The notes: generated by a model from the letters alone, not told the origin. A stretch of DNA of 64,000 nucleotides from Rhinopithecus roxellana (GCF_007565055.1 NC_044551.1:92968089-93032088); one strand, 5' to 3'. Positions 26,236-39,714 are shown, counted from the stretch's first letter. Made by a program: numbers and translations.

Positions 26236-26837
26236 TATTGAGATATGCAAAGAAGTACAAAAATTATGCCCAATAAACCTAACTTTGTTCATTCCTTGGA
26301 AAATCAAAAAATAACAATATATATTTCTATCTTAATTTTATTATAAAGTGTTTTATATCTTAGTTTAACCAGTGATATCACTATTATGAAAAGAGGTTGG
26401 GATATGAAATCTAAGATGAGAAACAACTTTCAAAAAAATTATGTATTGTAAAAAATCACAATCATGTGCAGTTTCAGCCTTGTCAAATGGTCTTTTAGAA
26501 GCATCATTCCCAAATCCATGCTTTAAACTTCTTTCAGGTCATAATAAAAAAAACAGTTGATGAGAGTTTCAAAATAGAAAATCTCAATCCAGATTGGTGC
26601 TGTTATAGTAAAATAAGTTGGAGGTTAATCAATGTAATGAAAATAATGTAAAATACCAGTACAATTGGAGAGAAAACACACTGTATTAAAGGACAGGTTA
26701 TATAATCATACGGAAGAAAATGTATGAGAATCTAACGGATCTCAAACCAACCATTAGTAATGTAACAACGTAATACCTTACTTCGCAAAAGTATATATAT
26801 AAAAACAATGACTTTAAATGAATGAAAATCGTTAAAG

Positions 26838-27040
26838 ATCTAATATGTAGAGAATATTAAATTATTTAATATTATTTATTAATTATATTTAATTATAATA
26901 GCTACATAGTTATATATTATAATATATATAATTATAATTATAATTAATTATAATAGCTATTATTATTACCATTAAGAACTCTGAAATCAATCAATATTAG
27001 AAAACAGAGAGGTGCATATGGCATTGGGTAAAATGTCACA
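26838..27040. repeat. Right member of the dispersed repeat pair, with A/T-rich expansion
   Basis: Related to 25134-25260. The middle (about 26860-26960) is an almost pure A/T run with repeated TAATTATA motifs, likely unstable. Confidence 0.5.
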
Positions 27041-28478
27041 AAGATTCAGGATTCAAGTCTCCCATCTGGCCCTAACTGTTTAGACATTGATGGGGCTTAT
27101 GCAATCCTTGGCTCTCCATTACTATGGATAAATTAATATCGGTCACACTATTAAAACACTTTCCTTTAATACATTTTTTCCCTTAATTTCTGGACTACTG
27201 AACACTTTTCCTTATTTGCGTTTTAAAGCTCAGTTGACCAAACGATTCTCCTTGTAGGATTACTCTATCCAATTGAACCCACTCAGGGCAAACACTGGAG
27301 AGGGAAGGTGCTTCATCAGCTCTGTAAACACACTCCTCTCTCGTCTCACCTGCTCTGCAAACAGCCCTTTCTCCCCTCAATAAGCTCTTAGAATTCAATG
27401 AACTGCATCACTGGTCTCTTTGGGAGATTTCACAAGTAGCCACTTCAGCAGCTGACTCGATACTTCAATAGATACCTATGCTTTCATGAAATTATCTGTT
27501 TGTTTTCTGCAGAGCTGCACAAATAAAGGCCTAGTTTATAAAGGAAAAGCAAAGAGATGTTTTATGTTTATTTGCTATATTTGTTTGGAAAAGGGGAAGA
27601 GGCATCCTTTTTAATAAAGTGAAATATTCTGCTTTGTGATAGACAATTGCAAGCATTATTTACTGACAAAGGAAAAAAGAACAGAATAAAATACAAGAAT
27701 CTGGGCACACAGTTATAGAAACTTGGTGCAGGGAATATAAGGTAATGTTCAATAAAGAGGAAGAAAAAAAGCACTACTTTTTGGATTATTTATCTTTGCC
27801 TTTAAGTATATCTGCATATACAGATAAATATGAAAACATAAAGCACATTTACATGTTATGTAAATACAAAATAAGCATATAATAAAGTAATTAAAGAATG
27901 TCCCTCTGAAGGTTCAGAAAATAAGAATAGATGAGGTGACAATGGGTCACCTCATACTCTTAAATGACCTACATACTCTTAAAAGGAATTCAACTCCGTT
28001 TCTTTAGGGATAGGGAAACTTTAGCACCCAATCTGACATGTATCCAAGAATGTCATCATTAAGAACTGAAGTATAAATATTTTGCAATTTTCTGTGCTCA
28101 GCACAATTTGATCCATCTAAATTCGATGGAAGAATACTCAAGGATAAATTTAAACATACAAAATTTAAAATATTTTCATGTATTACTATCTCTGTGGGGA
28201 GAGGCATTTAATGCATGATTCTTAGTAGTAACGGGATAATCGTCATTGGTGTTAATCTTGTTTTCCTTGCTGTTATTGGAAAAGAAGACATTAAAAACAC
28301 CAGAACAGGCCAAACATGCCTACCACATTGGTTATCAAACTGAAAGTGGGAGCATGTGTATGAATATATCGTAGATATATTTGAAAGAGAATATGATGTA
28401 AAACCCTATCCTTAAACAGCTTTCATAGTTTCCTTCTTGTTATATCCTTGAAAGAATTTAAAAATGCAAGCTCTTCAT

Positions 28479-28756
28479 CTGGACAGATGGCTAATGCATG
28501 TGGGGTTTAATACCTAGGTGTTGGGTTGATGGGTGCAGCAAACCACTATGGCACATGTTATCTACATAACAAATCTGCATGTCCTGCACATGTATCCTGA
28601 AACTTAAAAAAAAAAAAAAAAAAATCAAGATGAGATACGTGGTACTATGACCATGTTGGAACTTTGAATAACATTTTTGTGACGGTGGTGACTATACTTA
28701 TCTTAACCAATAGCCTTGAAGTGAGCAGATAGATTTCTATGTAAGCACAATTTTCA
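28479..28756 (+). mobile_element. L1 3' end, possibly with 3'-transduced flank
   Basis: 28479-28604 matches the L1 3' UTR of primate elements (GGCTAATGCATGTGGGGTTT, GATGGGTGCAGCAAACCAC), followed by an A-tract to 28624. The outer 19-mers AAAAATGCAAGCTCTTCAT (28460-28478) and AAAAATGCAAGTTCCTCAT (28757-28775) differ at two positions and look like a target duplication. L1 homology starts directly after the first. If so, 28625-28756 arrived with the L1. Confidence 0.65.
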
Positions 28757-29164
28757 AAAAATGCAAGTTCCTCATTAGGTCTTCATGATATAAATTAACA
28801 GGAAAAAAACAACAACAAATGATTAACAGAGAGGATCCTGTTCAATCATTGGCAATAGCTACTACTATTTCTAAGAATGTTATTGTGATATACAGCATAA
28901 TGGACTCCAGCAGATTTGTAGAACTTGGTATAAAAATTAAAAATGTAAATAAGTGAATTAATAAAAAGGAAAGAAAAATAATCCCACGTTTAATCCTACA
29001 TATGTATGTATTTGCATCTATTTAAATGCACATTTAGCACTGCGTGTTTCAATTTTCCTCTGATTTATAGTGTGCGCAACTGGAGTCACAATGAATGATG
29101 ATACACATTTTTTTTTTTTTAACCATTCCAAGCACATTTTCAGCCATCAATGGGAAAGGATAAT

Positions 29165-29365
29165 AATAAATGCTACATGTATTTGGAGCTTCCTATTGTG
29201 CCAACTACCATATTAGGGGCTTCTACACAGGATCTCATTTAATGCTCACAACAGCCTACATGGCAGGTACTACTATCGCTAACATCACCCTCATTATGTC
29301 ACTGAAAAGCAGTGACAGGACAGTGGGCAGGGCTGGGACTGAAATGTAGCAGCGGACTCCAGGGT
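29165..29365 (-). mobile_element. MIR element
   Basis: Antisense MIR pattern: GTGCCAACTACCATATTAGG, TCTCATTTAATGCTCACAAC, GCAGGTACTACTATCGC. Confidence 0.75.
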
Positions 29366-29567
29366 CTGCGTGTTTTACCCTCTCTCCTCCACTGTTGGGC
29401 ACTAGAGGTGAGGGCAAGCTTGGTTAATAAAACCTACACATTTTGAAGGGCAGTATGTTTGGCAGAAATGCCAAAAAAAAAAAAAAAGACTAAAATTTAA
29501 TGTGACATGGAGTGTAACTGGTTAAATCCCTATGACCTAGATAATTGGCCCCATCATAATATTCCCT

Positions 29568-29848
29568 GGGCTCGGCATGGTGGCTCATGCCTGTAATCCC
29601 AGTACTTTGGGAGGCTGAGGTGGGTGGATCACGAGGTCAGGAGTTCGAGACCAGCCTGGCCAACATGGAGAAACCCCATCTCTATTAAAAATACAAAAAT
29701 TAGCTGGATATGGTGGCAGAAACCTGTAATCGAAGCTATTTGGGAGGCTGAGGCAGGAGAACCATTTGAACCCAGGAGATGGAGGTTGCAGTGATCCGAG
29801 ATGGTGCCATTGCATTCCAGCCTGGGTGAAAAGAGCAAGACTCCATTT

Positions 29849-29882
<34 letters not shown>
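29568..29882 (+). mobile_element. Alu, sense, with long A tail
   Basis: A full dimeric Alu from GGGCTCGGCATGGTGG to a run of about 33 A (29850-29882). Confidence 0.94.
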
Positions 29883-29885
<3 letters not shown>

Positions 29886-30689
29886 TATTATCATTTTCTT
29901 TGGTTGCTTCTTCGGAAAGAAATGTAGAAGAATATCCTTCAATTGAAGACAGAAAGGGCTTAGGGGAAGGTCAATGAATAGAATTTTCCATAAAAATGGA
30001 AATAGGGCAGTTGGGTGGAGAATGCTAATGTATCCACAGTGGACTTATTTCTTTACCTTGAGTAAGATGAGGGGACCGAGCAAACTCATCACAGGACAGA
30101 GAGAGGCAGGCCAGAAGGAGAGGCTGCATGGGGCAACCTGAGCAGGTTTCCTAGTTGCCAATCTCTAGAGAGCCAGACGAGATGAGATGCATTATTCATG
30201 TGGGTTTACAGGAGGCTCAACAATGTGGTGATAGAGCTGGGTTTGCTCTCAAACAAGAACTAGTTTGCTGAGAACAGAATTAGCTGTGGAAAAAATTTGC
30301 TCTGCCATCTTAAGCACTAAATGATTTTACATCAAGTACTTGGCAATATGTGGTTATGGCATAAAAGGTATATTATATTCTTTATGCATCCAAATGTCCA
30401 CCGCTGAATAAGAGGCTCAAAAACAAACTCCAAGGAAGCTTAAGTGTTCCAACAAAATACCTCAGCTGGCTAAGGGCCTTAAATTAGGGATATAGCTTGG
30501 AATCTGGTGGATTTAAAACCACAGGTGCTGTGACCCTTTTTATTTTGTAAAAATAAGCATTTCCATGTCAAGTGTATTCCATGCTGATCTTGATCTATTC
30601 ATTTGTCTATACACTTGCAACATTTCTGAGAACATTTCCAAGAACAGTCATAAAAATACATTTTAGAATAAAGAAAATTATTATTAGAC

Positions 30690-33600
30690 CTAAAGGAAGA
30701 GATAGACTATAATATATGAACAGTAGGGAACTTTAACCCCACTTTCAAGTATGGACAAATTATCCAGAGAGAAATCAGTAAGGAAACATCAGACTTAAAC
30801 TACACTCCAGACCAAAGGCACCTAACAGACATTTATAGAACATTCCATCCAACAGCTTCAGAATACACATGCTTCTCAAGTGCACATGGAATATTCTCCA
30901 GGATAGATCATATGTGGCCACAAACAAGTCTTAACAAATTTAAGAAGACAGAGTCAACACCAAGTATCTTTTCTGACAAAAATGCTATTGAATTAGAAAT
31001 CAACAAGAAAACCTTTGGAAACTTTACAAGTACATGGAAATTAACATGCTCCTGAACCAATCAATCAACAATTTAATGAAATTAAAGGGCAAATTAAAAA
31101 TTTCCTTGTGACAAATGAGGATGGAAACACATCCTACCAAAACCTATGGAACACAACACAAGCAGTTATAAGAAGGAGTTTAGAGCAATAAACACCCATA
31201 TCCAAAAAGAAGAAAGATTTCTAATAAAAACCTAACGGTGTACTTCAAGGAACTAGAAAAACACAAACAACCTAAACTCAAAACTGGGAGAAAGAAGAAA
31301 ACAATAAAGGTAAGAACAGAAATAAACCACACAGAGACTAAACACCAATTCCAAAGATCAACAAAATGAAAAGTTTGTTTTTTAAAAACATACACAAATC
31401 AATAAATCTTCAGCAAGACTAAGAACAAAAGAGAGAAGACTTAATTAAATAAAATCAGAGACAAGAGACAAAACCGTAAGAGATGATTGCGAACAATTAC
31501 ACACCAATAGATTTGATAACAGAAGAAACAGATAAATGCCTAGACACATACGACCTACCTGGATTAAATTAGGAAGACAGAGAAAATCTCAACAGACCAA
31601 TAATTAGTGATAAAATTGAATCAGTAATAAAAAGTCTCCTATCAAAAAAAAAAAAAAAGCCCAGGATTTTGCTGCTGATTTCTACCAAATGTCTAAAGAA
31701 CTAATACCAATTCTCCTCAAACTAGTCCACAAAATTAAAGAAGAAGGAATGCTTCCAAATTCACTTTACTAGGCCAGCAAAACTGGACAAGAACACAACA
31801 ACAAAAGAAAGCTATAGGCCCACATCCCCGATGAACATAGATATCAAAATTCTCAACAAGATACTAGAAATGCAACAGCACACTAAAAAGATCATTCACT
31901 ATGATCAAACAGGATTCATCCCAGGGATGGAAGAATGATTTAATACATGGAAATATATAAATGTGACATATCACATTAATAGAATCAAGGATGAAAACCA
32001 TATCATCATTTCAATAGATTCTGCAAAGAATTTGGTAAAATTCAACATCCCTGCATGATAAAACAAAAAAACTCTCAACAAATTAGGTATAGGAAGTATG
32101 TACCACAACACAATAAAAGCCATACATGACAAACCCACAACTCCACAGCTAATATCATACTGAACAACAGGAAAGCTAATAGCTTTTACTCTAAGGTCGG
32201 GAACAAGACAAGGATGCCCACTTTCACCACTTCTATTCAACACAGTACTGGAAGTCCTAGTCAGAGTGATTAGGCAAGAAACAAACACAAAAGGCATTCA
32301 AACTGGAAAGGAGAAAGTCAAATTGTCTCTGTTTGCAGAGATGGCATGATCATATAAATGGGCAGCCCTAAAGACTCCACACATAAAACAAAGCCTGTTA
32401 GAATTAATAAATGAATTCAATAATATGGCAGGATATCAAATCAACACACAAAAATCTGTAGCACTTCTATACACTATCTGTACAGAAATGTACTAAATGA
32501 AAAAATCAAGAAAATAATTTTATGTATAATATTAATAGCTACAAAAAATTAGGTAGAAATAAACTTAACTAAGGAGATAAAAGGTCTTTACACTGAAAAC
32601 TATCAACCTTCAATTAAAGAAATAGAAGAGGACACAAATAAATGAAAATATATCTCATGCTCATGGGTTATGACAATTAATATTGTTAAAATGGCCATAC
32701 TACCCAAAGTGATCTACAGATTTACTACAATCCCTACCAAAATACCAAAGATATTCTTCACAGAAATAGAAAACCTATACTAAGATTTGTATGAAAACAA
32801 AAAAAAGGCCCTTAATAGCCAAAGCAATCTTGAATACACAGAACAAAACTGAAGGCATCACACTATGTGACTTCAAAATATATAACAAAGCTAGAGTAAC
32901 CAAAACAGCATAGCACTAGCAGAAAAACAGACACTAGACTAATGGAACAGACTAGAGAGTTCAGAAATAAATTCATGCACCTACAGCCAACTTATTTTCA
33001 ACAAAGGTACCAAGAACGTACATTGGGGAAAAGACGATCTTTTCAATAGACAGTGTTGAGAAAATTGATATCCACATGCAGAGGAATGAGACTAGACCCC
33101 TAATTCTCAGCATATACAAAAATCGTCTCAAAATGAGTTAAAGACTTAAATGTAAAACCAGAAACGTTGAAACAACTGAAAGAAAACATAGGTAAAATGC
33201 TTCACAACATTGGGCTAGGCAAGAATTTTTAAAGTAAGACCTCAAATGCACAGGTAATATTAATATTAATAAGCAAGCTATTAGTATTAATAGACTGAGG
33301 AGACAATCTATAGAATGGGAAACGATATTTAAAAATGATACATCTAACAAGTGGTGAACATCCAGAATGTATCAGAAACTGCAACAACTCCATAGCAAAA
33401 CGAAAAACAAAAACCCCAAATAACCTGATTTTAAAATGTGCAAAAGACCTTACTTGACATTTCTCAATACAAGATATACAGGTATATAAAATAGGCTAAA
33501 CATAACTAATCATCAGGGGAATGTGAATCAAAACCACAAAAACTACCTCACTCCAGTTAGAATGGCTACTGTCAAAAAGAAAAAGAAAAGTGTTGGCAAG

Positions 33601-34410
33601 GACGTGGAGGAAAGGGTGCACTTATATACTGCTCATGGCATTATAAACTAGTTCAGCCACTATGGAAAACAATATGTTGGTTCCTCAAAAAATTAAAAAT
33701 AGAGTTACCATGTGACCCAGCAATCTCACTCCTAGGTATATACCCAAAGAAAATTAAATCAGCATGTTAAAGAGATACCTGCACACTCACATGTTTATTG
33801 TAGCACTATTTACAATAACCAAGATATGGAATCAAACTAAGTGTCCAACAGTGGGCGAATGGATAAATAAAATGTAACACATATACAAAACAGAATGCTA
33901 TTCAGCCATTTAAGAAAAATGAAATCCTGTCATGTGTGATAACATGGATGGGCCTGGAGGACATCATGCTAAGTAAACTAATCCAGGCACAGAAAGAGAA
34001 ATACCACATGAACTCACTCAAACATGGAATCTAAAAAAGAAGCTGATATCATAGAAGCAGAGAATAGAATAGTGGTTACCAGAGACTGGTGAGGGGAGGA
34101 GGATGAATGGGGAAAGAATGGCCAATGGGTACAAAGTTACGATGAGACAGGAAAAGTGAATTCTGGTGTTCTATTGCATAGTAGGGTGACTATAGTTAAC
34201 AGTAAAATATTGTATATTACAAAATAGCTAGAAGGGAGGCTTTTCAATGTTCTCACCACAAAGACATGACAAACGCATGAGGTGATGGATACACACACTG
34301 CCCTGACTGGATCATTAGTATACAGCATACATATGTATCAAAACATCCAATATTGTGTCCCATGAACATGTACATGTGTCATTACAATGTGTCAATTAAA
34401 AAATTAAATG
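30690..34410 (+). pseudogene. 5'-truncated, inactivated L1 (ORF2 remnant and 3' UTR), L1M/L1MA-like
   Basis: About 3.7 kb of L1 sequence in sense orientation, antisense to CTNND2, starting within ORF2 and reaching the 3' UTR; ORF1 and the 5' UTR are absent. ORF2 landmarks survive as DNA: a segment for QTGFIPGM near 31908, one for RQGCPLSPLLFN near 32208, and LSLFA near 32323. At the reverse-transcriptase active site (about 32328-32350) extra bases shift the frame where the FADD motif belongs. Stops are frequent throughout, so it cannot encode a working enzyme. Divergence points to an old L1M/L1MA-age copy. The left edge is approximate, and I see no clear target duplication. Confidence 0.88.
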
Positions 34411-34429
34411 AGTAATTTTTTAAAATTTG

Positions 34430-35850
34430 AGAGCTTTTTCTATTATAATTTTAACTGACAGAGCATGTCTGGTGTTGACGGCAGAATCTGCTAATGTGTA
34501 ATTATGGTTCCATAGTGCTGTGCCTTCTGGTAATGTCTTAATTATTCTTAAGTTCTAGCTTTTGGTATTATATTACATGAAGCCCCATTCAATGTGCAGT
34601 TGAAATCTAATACTTGGCTTCTATTCTTTTCAACATTGCTATGCTTAATGACATAATTCCACGTATGAGGTGACACATCTTCCAGTAATTGGGGTGCATC
34701 ATCCAGGTCAAGGCCAGCTTTGTAATTTTCAGCATGTGTATCCCTAGTTGACATGACATTAATAAACATGGTTTCATGATCTATCTGTACAAAGGGACGA
34801 CAGTTACAATATTTTTGAATTTTACCAATAAACTGCTCTCCCATCAAACGCTCTGTCTTCCTTCAACTAAACAATTAGACTTCTTATTTACACCTTTTTA
34901 AGTGAATCCACACAGGTAAGCATCTGAAATTTCTCTTTCGTTCTAAGATGACATTTATCGTTGGGTTGATTTAAAATTTCTGACCAGGACCTTAACTTTT
35001 CAGCCTAAAAAAAGTGAAAATTTTAACTAACAGGTTATGGAGTATCTTATTCGACTTGCTCCAATAGGGAGCACTTGATTTTAAAATTTTGAGTAACAGC
35101 ACTTAATAAGTAATAAACTACTGATAATTCACATATTTGTGAACTCAAATAATTTTAATTAAAATATTTTTGATACTAGGACTATTATTTATATCACAAT
35201 GAATAACAGTAATACGATTTTATGAACATGCAGGTCCTACGTAATCCCTCTATCACTTCATTAAACACTGGGCTCTTCTTGCAGAGGATTCAGCTTTTTT
35301 TAAAGACTATTTTCTCCACTTGTGTAACTATTTTCACCACATTCTTTTTTCTTTTTATGTTGCAGTACTTGTGGTGTTCATGAAGATATTTAGCAAGTTT
35401 GCTCCTTGCAATGTATCTATGATAATTCTTTCTTTATTACAAGCTGACACATACATCACAGAAAGCTTGTTTTCAACACTCACTTCGAATAGCATTTATC
35501 CAAAAGAAAATTCATCTGACTATCATCACAGCAGATGTTGGCCATTTTCACTGGTTTATAAAAATGCGTTTAAGGGGTTTCAGAGTCAAGTGTTTGTGTT
35601 GATCAAATAACTCCTAAATTGACATTCATACGTTTGAGTGTGAAATAAAAATTCATGTTATTTATTTCTGCTTAATAGACTTTACCACAAGCAAATTCAT
35701 GAGACCCACACATTCCTTGTTTCACGGTACTCCTTATTTTACAAGCTCTGGTTTTGACAAGCCTCATCTCAGATGAAATGTATATTTTATCTAAATAGAC
35801 GCCTTAGTTAAATGTGTGCCTCTTTACATTTTCATCATGCAGGACATAAA
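34430..35850 (-). pseudogene. Unidentified decayed coding-like segment
   Basis: On the minus strand, several open segments in different frames follow each other in one order, with coding-like composition although the DNA is AT-rich. Near 35760-35830 there is EMRLVKTRACKIRSTVKQGM. Near 35460-35540 come MANICCDDSQMNFLLDKCY and, after a shift, ENKLSVMYVSACNKERIIID. Near 35215-35260 lies FNEVIEGLRRTCMFIKSYY. At 34905-35005 is AEKLRSWSEILNQPNDKCH. The longest open frame is 34548-34847 (99 codons, containing RPFVQIDHETMF and HAENYKAGLDLDDAPQLLED). After another shift, 34430-34545 gives TLPEGTALWNHNYTLADSAV. An acceptor-like TTTTTTTAG sits before 34905-35005, and a G|GTGTAA donor-like site follows it. 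I do not recognise the family. It could be a processed or unitary pseudogene, an unknown repeat's ORF, or partly chance. Confidence 0.4.
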
Positions 35851-37534
35851 TGCCCAAATATTGGGGGGATGGTCATGTAAAAGTAAGTCTGTCATTTCTG
35901 CTGCAGTTCACACAGTTCTGCTTCCTCATCTAGGGAAAGGACACTGGTGGCCTTCCTCTCTGTTATACTACCCCCTTCCCGTTAATGGTCCTGCAAGAAA
36001 GATGTGGCTGTCGTGTCTGGTGATGGGTACTCTCTGGGAGCTCTGTGAACCAGGGACCATCTGTGGCACAAAGTGACCCTTTCACCTTTTCCTAGGCTGC
36101 CACATCTCTGGAGCCACCATGCTGGCTCTGTCTCCCTCTTGGAGTCCTCGGGCAGGTGGGCACTGCTGTACTTTCTATCTGCCTCCCTGTTCAAAGCACT
36201 TTATATCTGCCTCCCTATTCAATGCCTGGGGCCAGGGATGCAGACAGTGCTGTTCTCAGAGCCCACACCCTTTTGCTGGACCTAGGTGAGGGACAAAGGT
36301 CTTTGGCTCTTATCTTGCAATGGCTGGCAGAGTTAGGTCTGGGGCGGGAGGATGGGGACCCCCTGTAGACCATGTTCTCTAACACAGCCTTGGGTGATAG
36401 CATGCCTGTTCAACTTCATGAAATCCTATTTATTTCCTGTGTCAATAGAGAAATTTGTTTCTGTCACCATCAACAAGCCTGGAGTACAGGAGAGGTGTGG
36501 AGTAGGACTTGGGTACCCTGCTCCTTGAACGTTACATAGATGTTCCTGTATTCATGCTCAGGAGGTCTCTAACATTATGGCTAGGTAGCTTTTTGGGTTA
36601 GGAAAGCCTGGAGGACCTGTTTGACTATGAAAAGGTAGACAGTAGTCCTCATCTGAGCTGGTACCCAAGATTTAAATTCATCTTCATAATAAAGTAACAG
36701 GCGTGGATGGATTACTTATGACAGCTAAGAAGAAAGGAGAGATGAAGAAGGAAGGTCTAGAGGAGAAATGGGAAAAGATGGCGGTAGGTGAAATCTTAGG
36801 GGAAAAGCTAATTGAGAAATCCCCTTTGGTGGGAAAGTTAAGGGATCTAACTTGTCTTATCTTCCATGTCTGAAGTTTTTTTCTGGTCTTCTCTGTGCAG
36901 TTATCTCCCTGTCTATCTCTCAGCCCTAGAATAGTCTCTTACTCAGGATAACGTTAGTGGTGTTTTGAGTAAGGAAAGCCCAGGGATGAGGTCAGCATGG
37001 GGCAGAGCAGGGCAGAAAGAGTAGATTGGCCACCAGAGCCAGAGTCATGCCCATGAACCCAAGCTGGTAGAGAGTACAGCTGTAGCACTGAATGAGGAGT
37101 GATCACACTCATACCTTCCCTTGGTGTGATTCCATCCACATCCACACCTTTCCATGCCCCCACTTGCTACCCATAAAAGAGAGGAAGGCCACTTTAGCGG
37201 GGACATAGGCAGGAGAGTGAGGGGCAACTCAATCCCTCATTTCAATGTCTGTTTTTTTTTTTAAAATATGCATGTAGCCTGTATGATATTACCTTCCAAT
37301 ACCGGTTAATTTTTCAGATGTTTATGTCTTTATCTGAAACAAAATTGAACATGCTTAAGGACAAGGAGTAGATTTTAAGCCTCTTTGAATCTGCCAGTAC
37401 ATCTAGCACACAGAGTATCTTCAACAGATATTATTTAACAGGATATAGAAGACCATGAAGCTCCAGAGACTGAAAATAAATGTCTATTTTGTTTTTAAAT
37501 GATGATTTTTACAAATGTAGTCAACGAAGCCCCG

Positions 37535-37569
37535 GATCTAAGGTAAGACTGCCTAAGTATGAAAGTTGT

Positions 37570-37604
<35 letters not shown>

Positions 37605-38210
37605 GATGGAGTTTCGCTCTTATTGCCCAGGCTGGAGTGCAGTGGCATGATCTCGGCTCACTGCACCTCCACCTCCCGGCTTCAAGTGATTCTCCTGCCT
37701 CAGCATCCTGAGTAGCTGGGATTACCGGTGCCTGTCATCATGCCCAGCTAATTTTTGTACTTTTAGTAGAGACAGGGTTTCACCATGTTGGCCAAGCTGG
37801 TCTGAAACTCCTGACCTTAAGTGATCCACCCGCCTTGGCCTCCCAAAGTGCTGGGATGACAAGTGGGAGCCACTGCACCTGGCCTATTTGTTTATTTTTA
37901 ATAGAGACGGGTTCTGACTATGTTGCCCAGTCTGGTCTTGAACTCCTAGGCTCAAGCAATTCTCTCATCTAGGCCTCCCAAAGTGTTCAAATGATAGGTG
38001 TGAGCCACTATGCCCAGCCTCTATGAAGGTTTAAAGGCTGGTTCCACACAACCTGTGTGACCTTGGCATATTACTCAACATCTCTGTGCCTTGGTTTTCT
38101 GATCCAAAAAGCAAGCATTGAGCATCGTAACAGCATCTCCTTCCAAGGACTGTTCTGGGGGTTGGTAAAATACCCAAAGCATTTGGCACACTCCCTGGAA
38201 GCAGTTACAA
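37535..38210 (+). mobile_element. MIR split by an Alu pair
   Basis: The short left part (37535-37567) and the right part (38023-38210: CTGTGTGACCTTGGCATATT, CATCTCTGTGCCTTGGTTTT, ATTTGGCACACTCC) form a sense MIR. TATGAAAGTT on the left and TATGAAGGTT on the right of the Alu pair look like its target duplication. Confidence 0.7.
37568..38021 (-). mobile_element. Full Alu joined to a second half-Alu, with (TTTA)n tail
   Basis: A (TTTA)n tail (37570-37602) leads into a complete antisense Alu ending near 37882. Directly after comes a second, 5' half-length Alu-like unit (37884-38021) beginning TTTTTAATAGAGACGGG and ending CTATGCCCAGCCT. The head-to-tail pair lies inside one MIR. Confidence 0.88.
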
Positions 38211-39375
38211 GCTACATGCGTCCCCACCAAAGGGGATTTCTCAGTTAGCTTCTCCTTTTAGGCTCCACCTACCACCATCTTTTTCCATCTCTCCTCCAGC
38301 CCTTTCTTCTTCATCTTACCATTGTTTGTCCAGCCTTACATGCTTGTTTCTATGACACCATCTAATAATTCCCTAATTGTTGAGGCATGTCTACTTTTCT
38401 TCATTCCCAAGTGTTGACCCCTGGAAGGGAAGCAACTGGCCTTCGATCTTCCTGCCCCACTTCTCTTGCAGTATTATCCGGAAATGCTTTATGAATTGTA
38501 CTGAAAGACCTCCAGCTGGTGGTCTATTCTTAAGGGCAGAAAGATAAGACCAGTTGCTCCAGTCCCCTCAGCCACCCATCTGAGCTAAAAGCCAGAGGCC
38601 ACGAACATTTTAAGTCTGGTAGGCCTCATAAGAACCTGTCCTCTTCTTTGAAGGAATCAGGGTATCTGCTTTAGGCCTGCAAGCCTCTTAGAGGTCTGTA
38701 CCAGAGGTCTCCAGCATGGGGGTATGTACAACACAGATGACCCCTACAAAGATACTTGGAAGCAAACTTAGAATGTTTTTTTACAGCTACTGGATAACTA
38801 TATTTAATCTTTACTTCTTTGTAATCTCCATTTTTATGGGTGTTATACTAGACAGAATTTAATATATATGATGTCTTTAATACCTAAATAAAAAGACATA
38901 TACACATATTAAAGGCATTGTCTCATACATTCAGGTTGTGATACAGTTTCTGTGGCTGTGAAAATGTGAAGACATGAAATTATATGAATCAGATATAGAC
39001 ACAGGTGTAACCTTGGTGGATGCAGGGAAGAGAGAGTTTGTGGCTTTATGCTTAGGAGCTGGAGAGAGGTAGCTTCTCCTCCTCCACTTGTGGTCCTAAG
39101 AGGTCATCCAGGCACTTCTGGAAATTTCCATTGTATTATGTCAATCAGCATGTTTTCTCAAAATTGCCTTAAGTTCAAAGGTGCAGGCTGGGTTGGGGTC
39201 TTGAACATCTGAATGTCACAATCGTAGCACATCTCTGCCACAGCTATTACCAGGAAAAGCCCCCAGCAAATGGGTTTCACCTTTGAAGCAGTTAGATGGT
39301 ACTATTGCCTTCCTCATAGGCGGTAGGAAAAAAACACTTGTTCATTCTGGATAGCTCTCCACTGATGGCTTGGAG

Positions 39376-39714
39376 CAGGGGACAGCAAATTTTTCCTGTC
39401 AAGGGCCAGATAGTAAATATTCTTGGTTTTGCCAACCATATGGTCTCTGTCACAGGCACTCCACTCTGCCCCTGCAGGGCCCAAGCCACCGTGGATGATA
39501 AATAAATGAATGGGTATGGCTGCATCCCAATAACTTTATTTATGGATACTGAAGTTTGAATTTCATATAATTTTAACATATTACAGAACATTAATCATCT
39601 TTTGATTTCCCTCCCCAACCATTTAAAAATGCAATCATCATTCTTAGCTCATGGGCACTACTAAAACAGATGGTGACCTACAACTGGCCCATGGGCCATT
39701 GTTTGCTGATGCTG
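39376..39714 (+). mobile_element. MER1-type hAT (Charlie-like) DNA transposon
   Basis: A 339-bp element starts CAGGGGACAGCAAATTTTTC and ends TTGTTTGCTGATGCTG, whose reverse complement gives CAG(N4)AGCAAA terminal inverted repeats. Inside are AAGGGCCAGATAGTAAATAT and CCAACCATATGGTCTCTGTC, typical of MER1 elements. The 8-bp flanks GCTTGGAG and ACTCAGAG match at five positions and differ only by transitions. It is non-autonomous; no transposase. Confidence 0.82.

Noticed and set aside
31180..33350. Minus-strand open frames within the L1
   Set aside because: They are antisense readings of the degenerate L1 ORF2, not genes.
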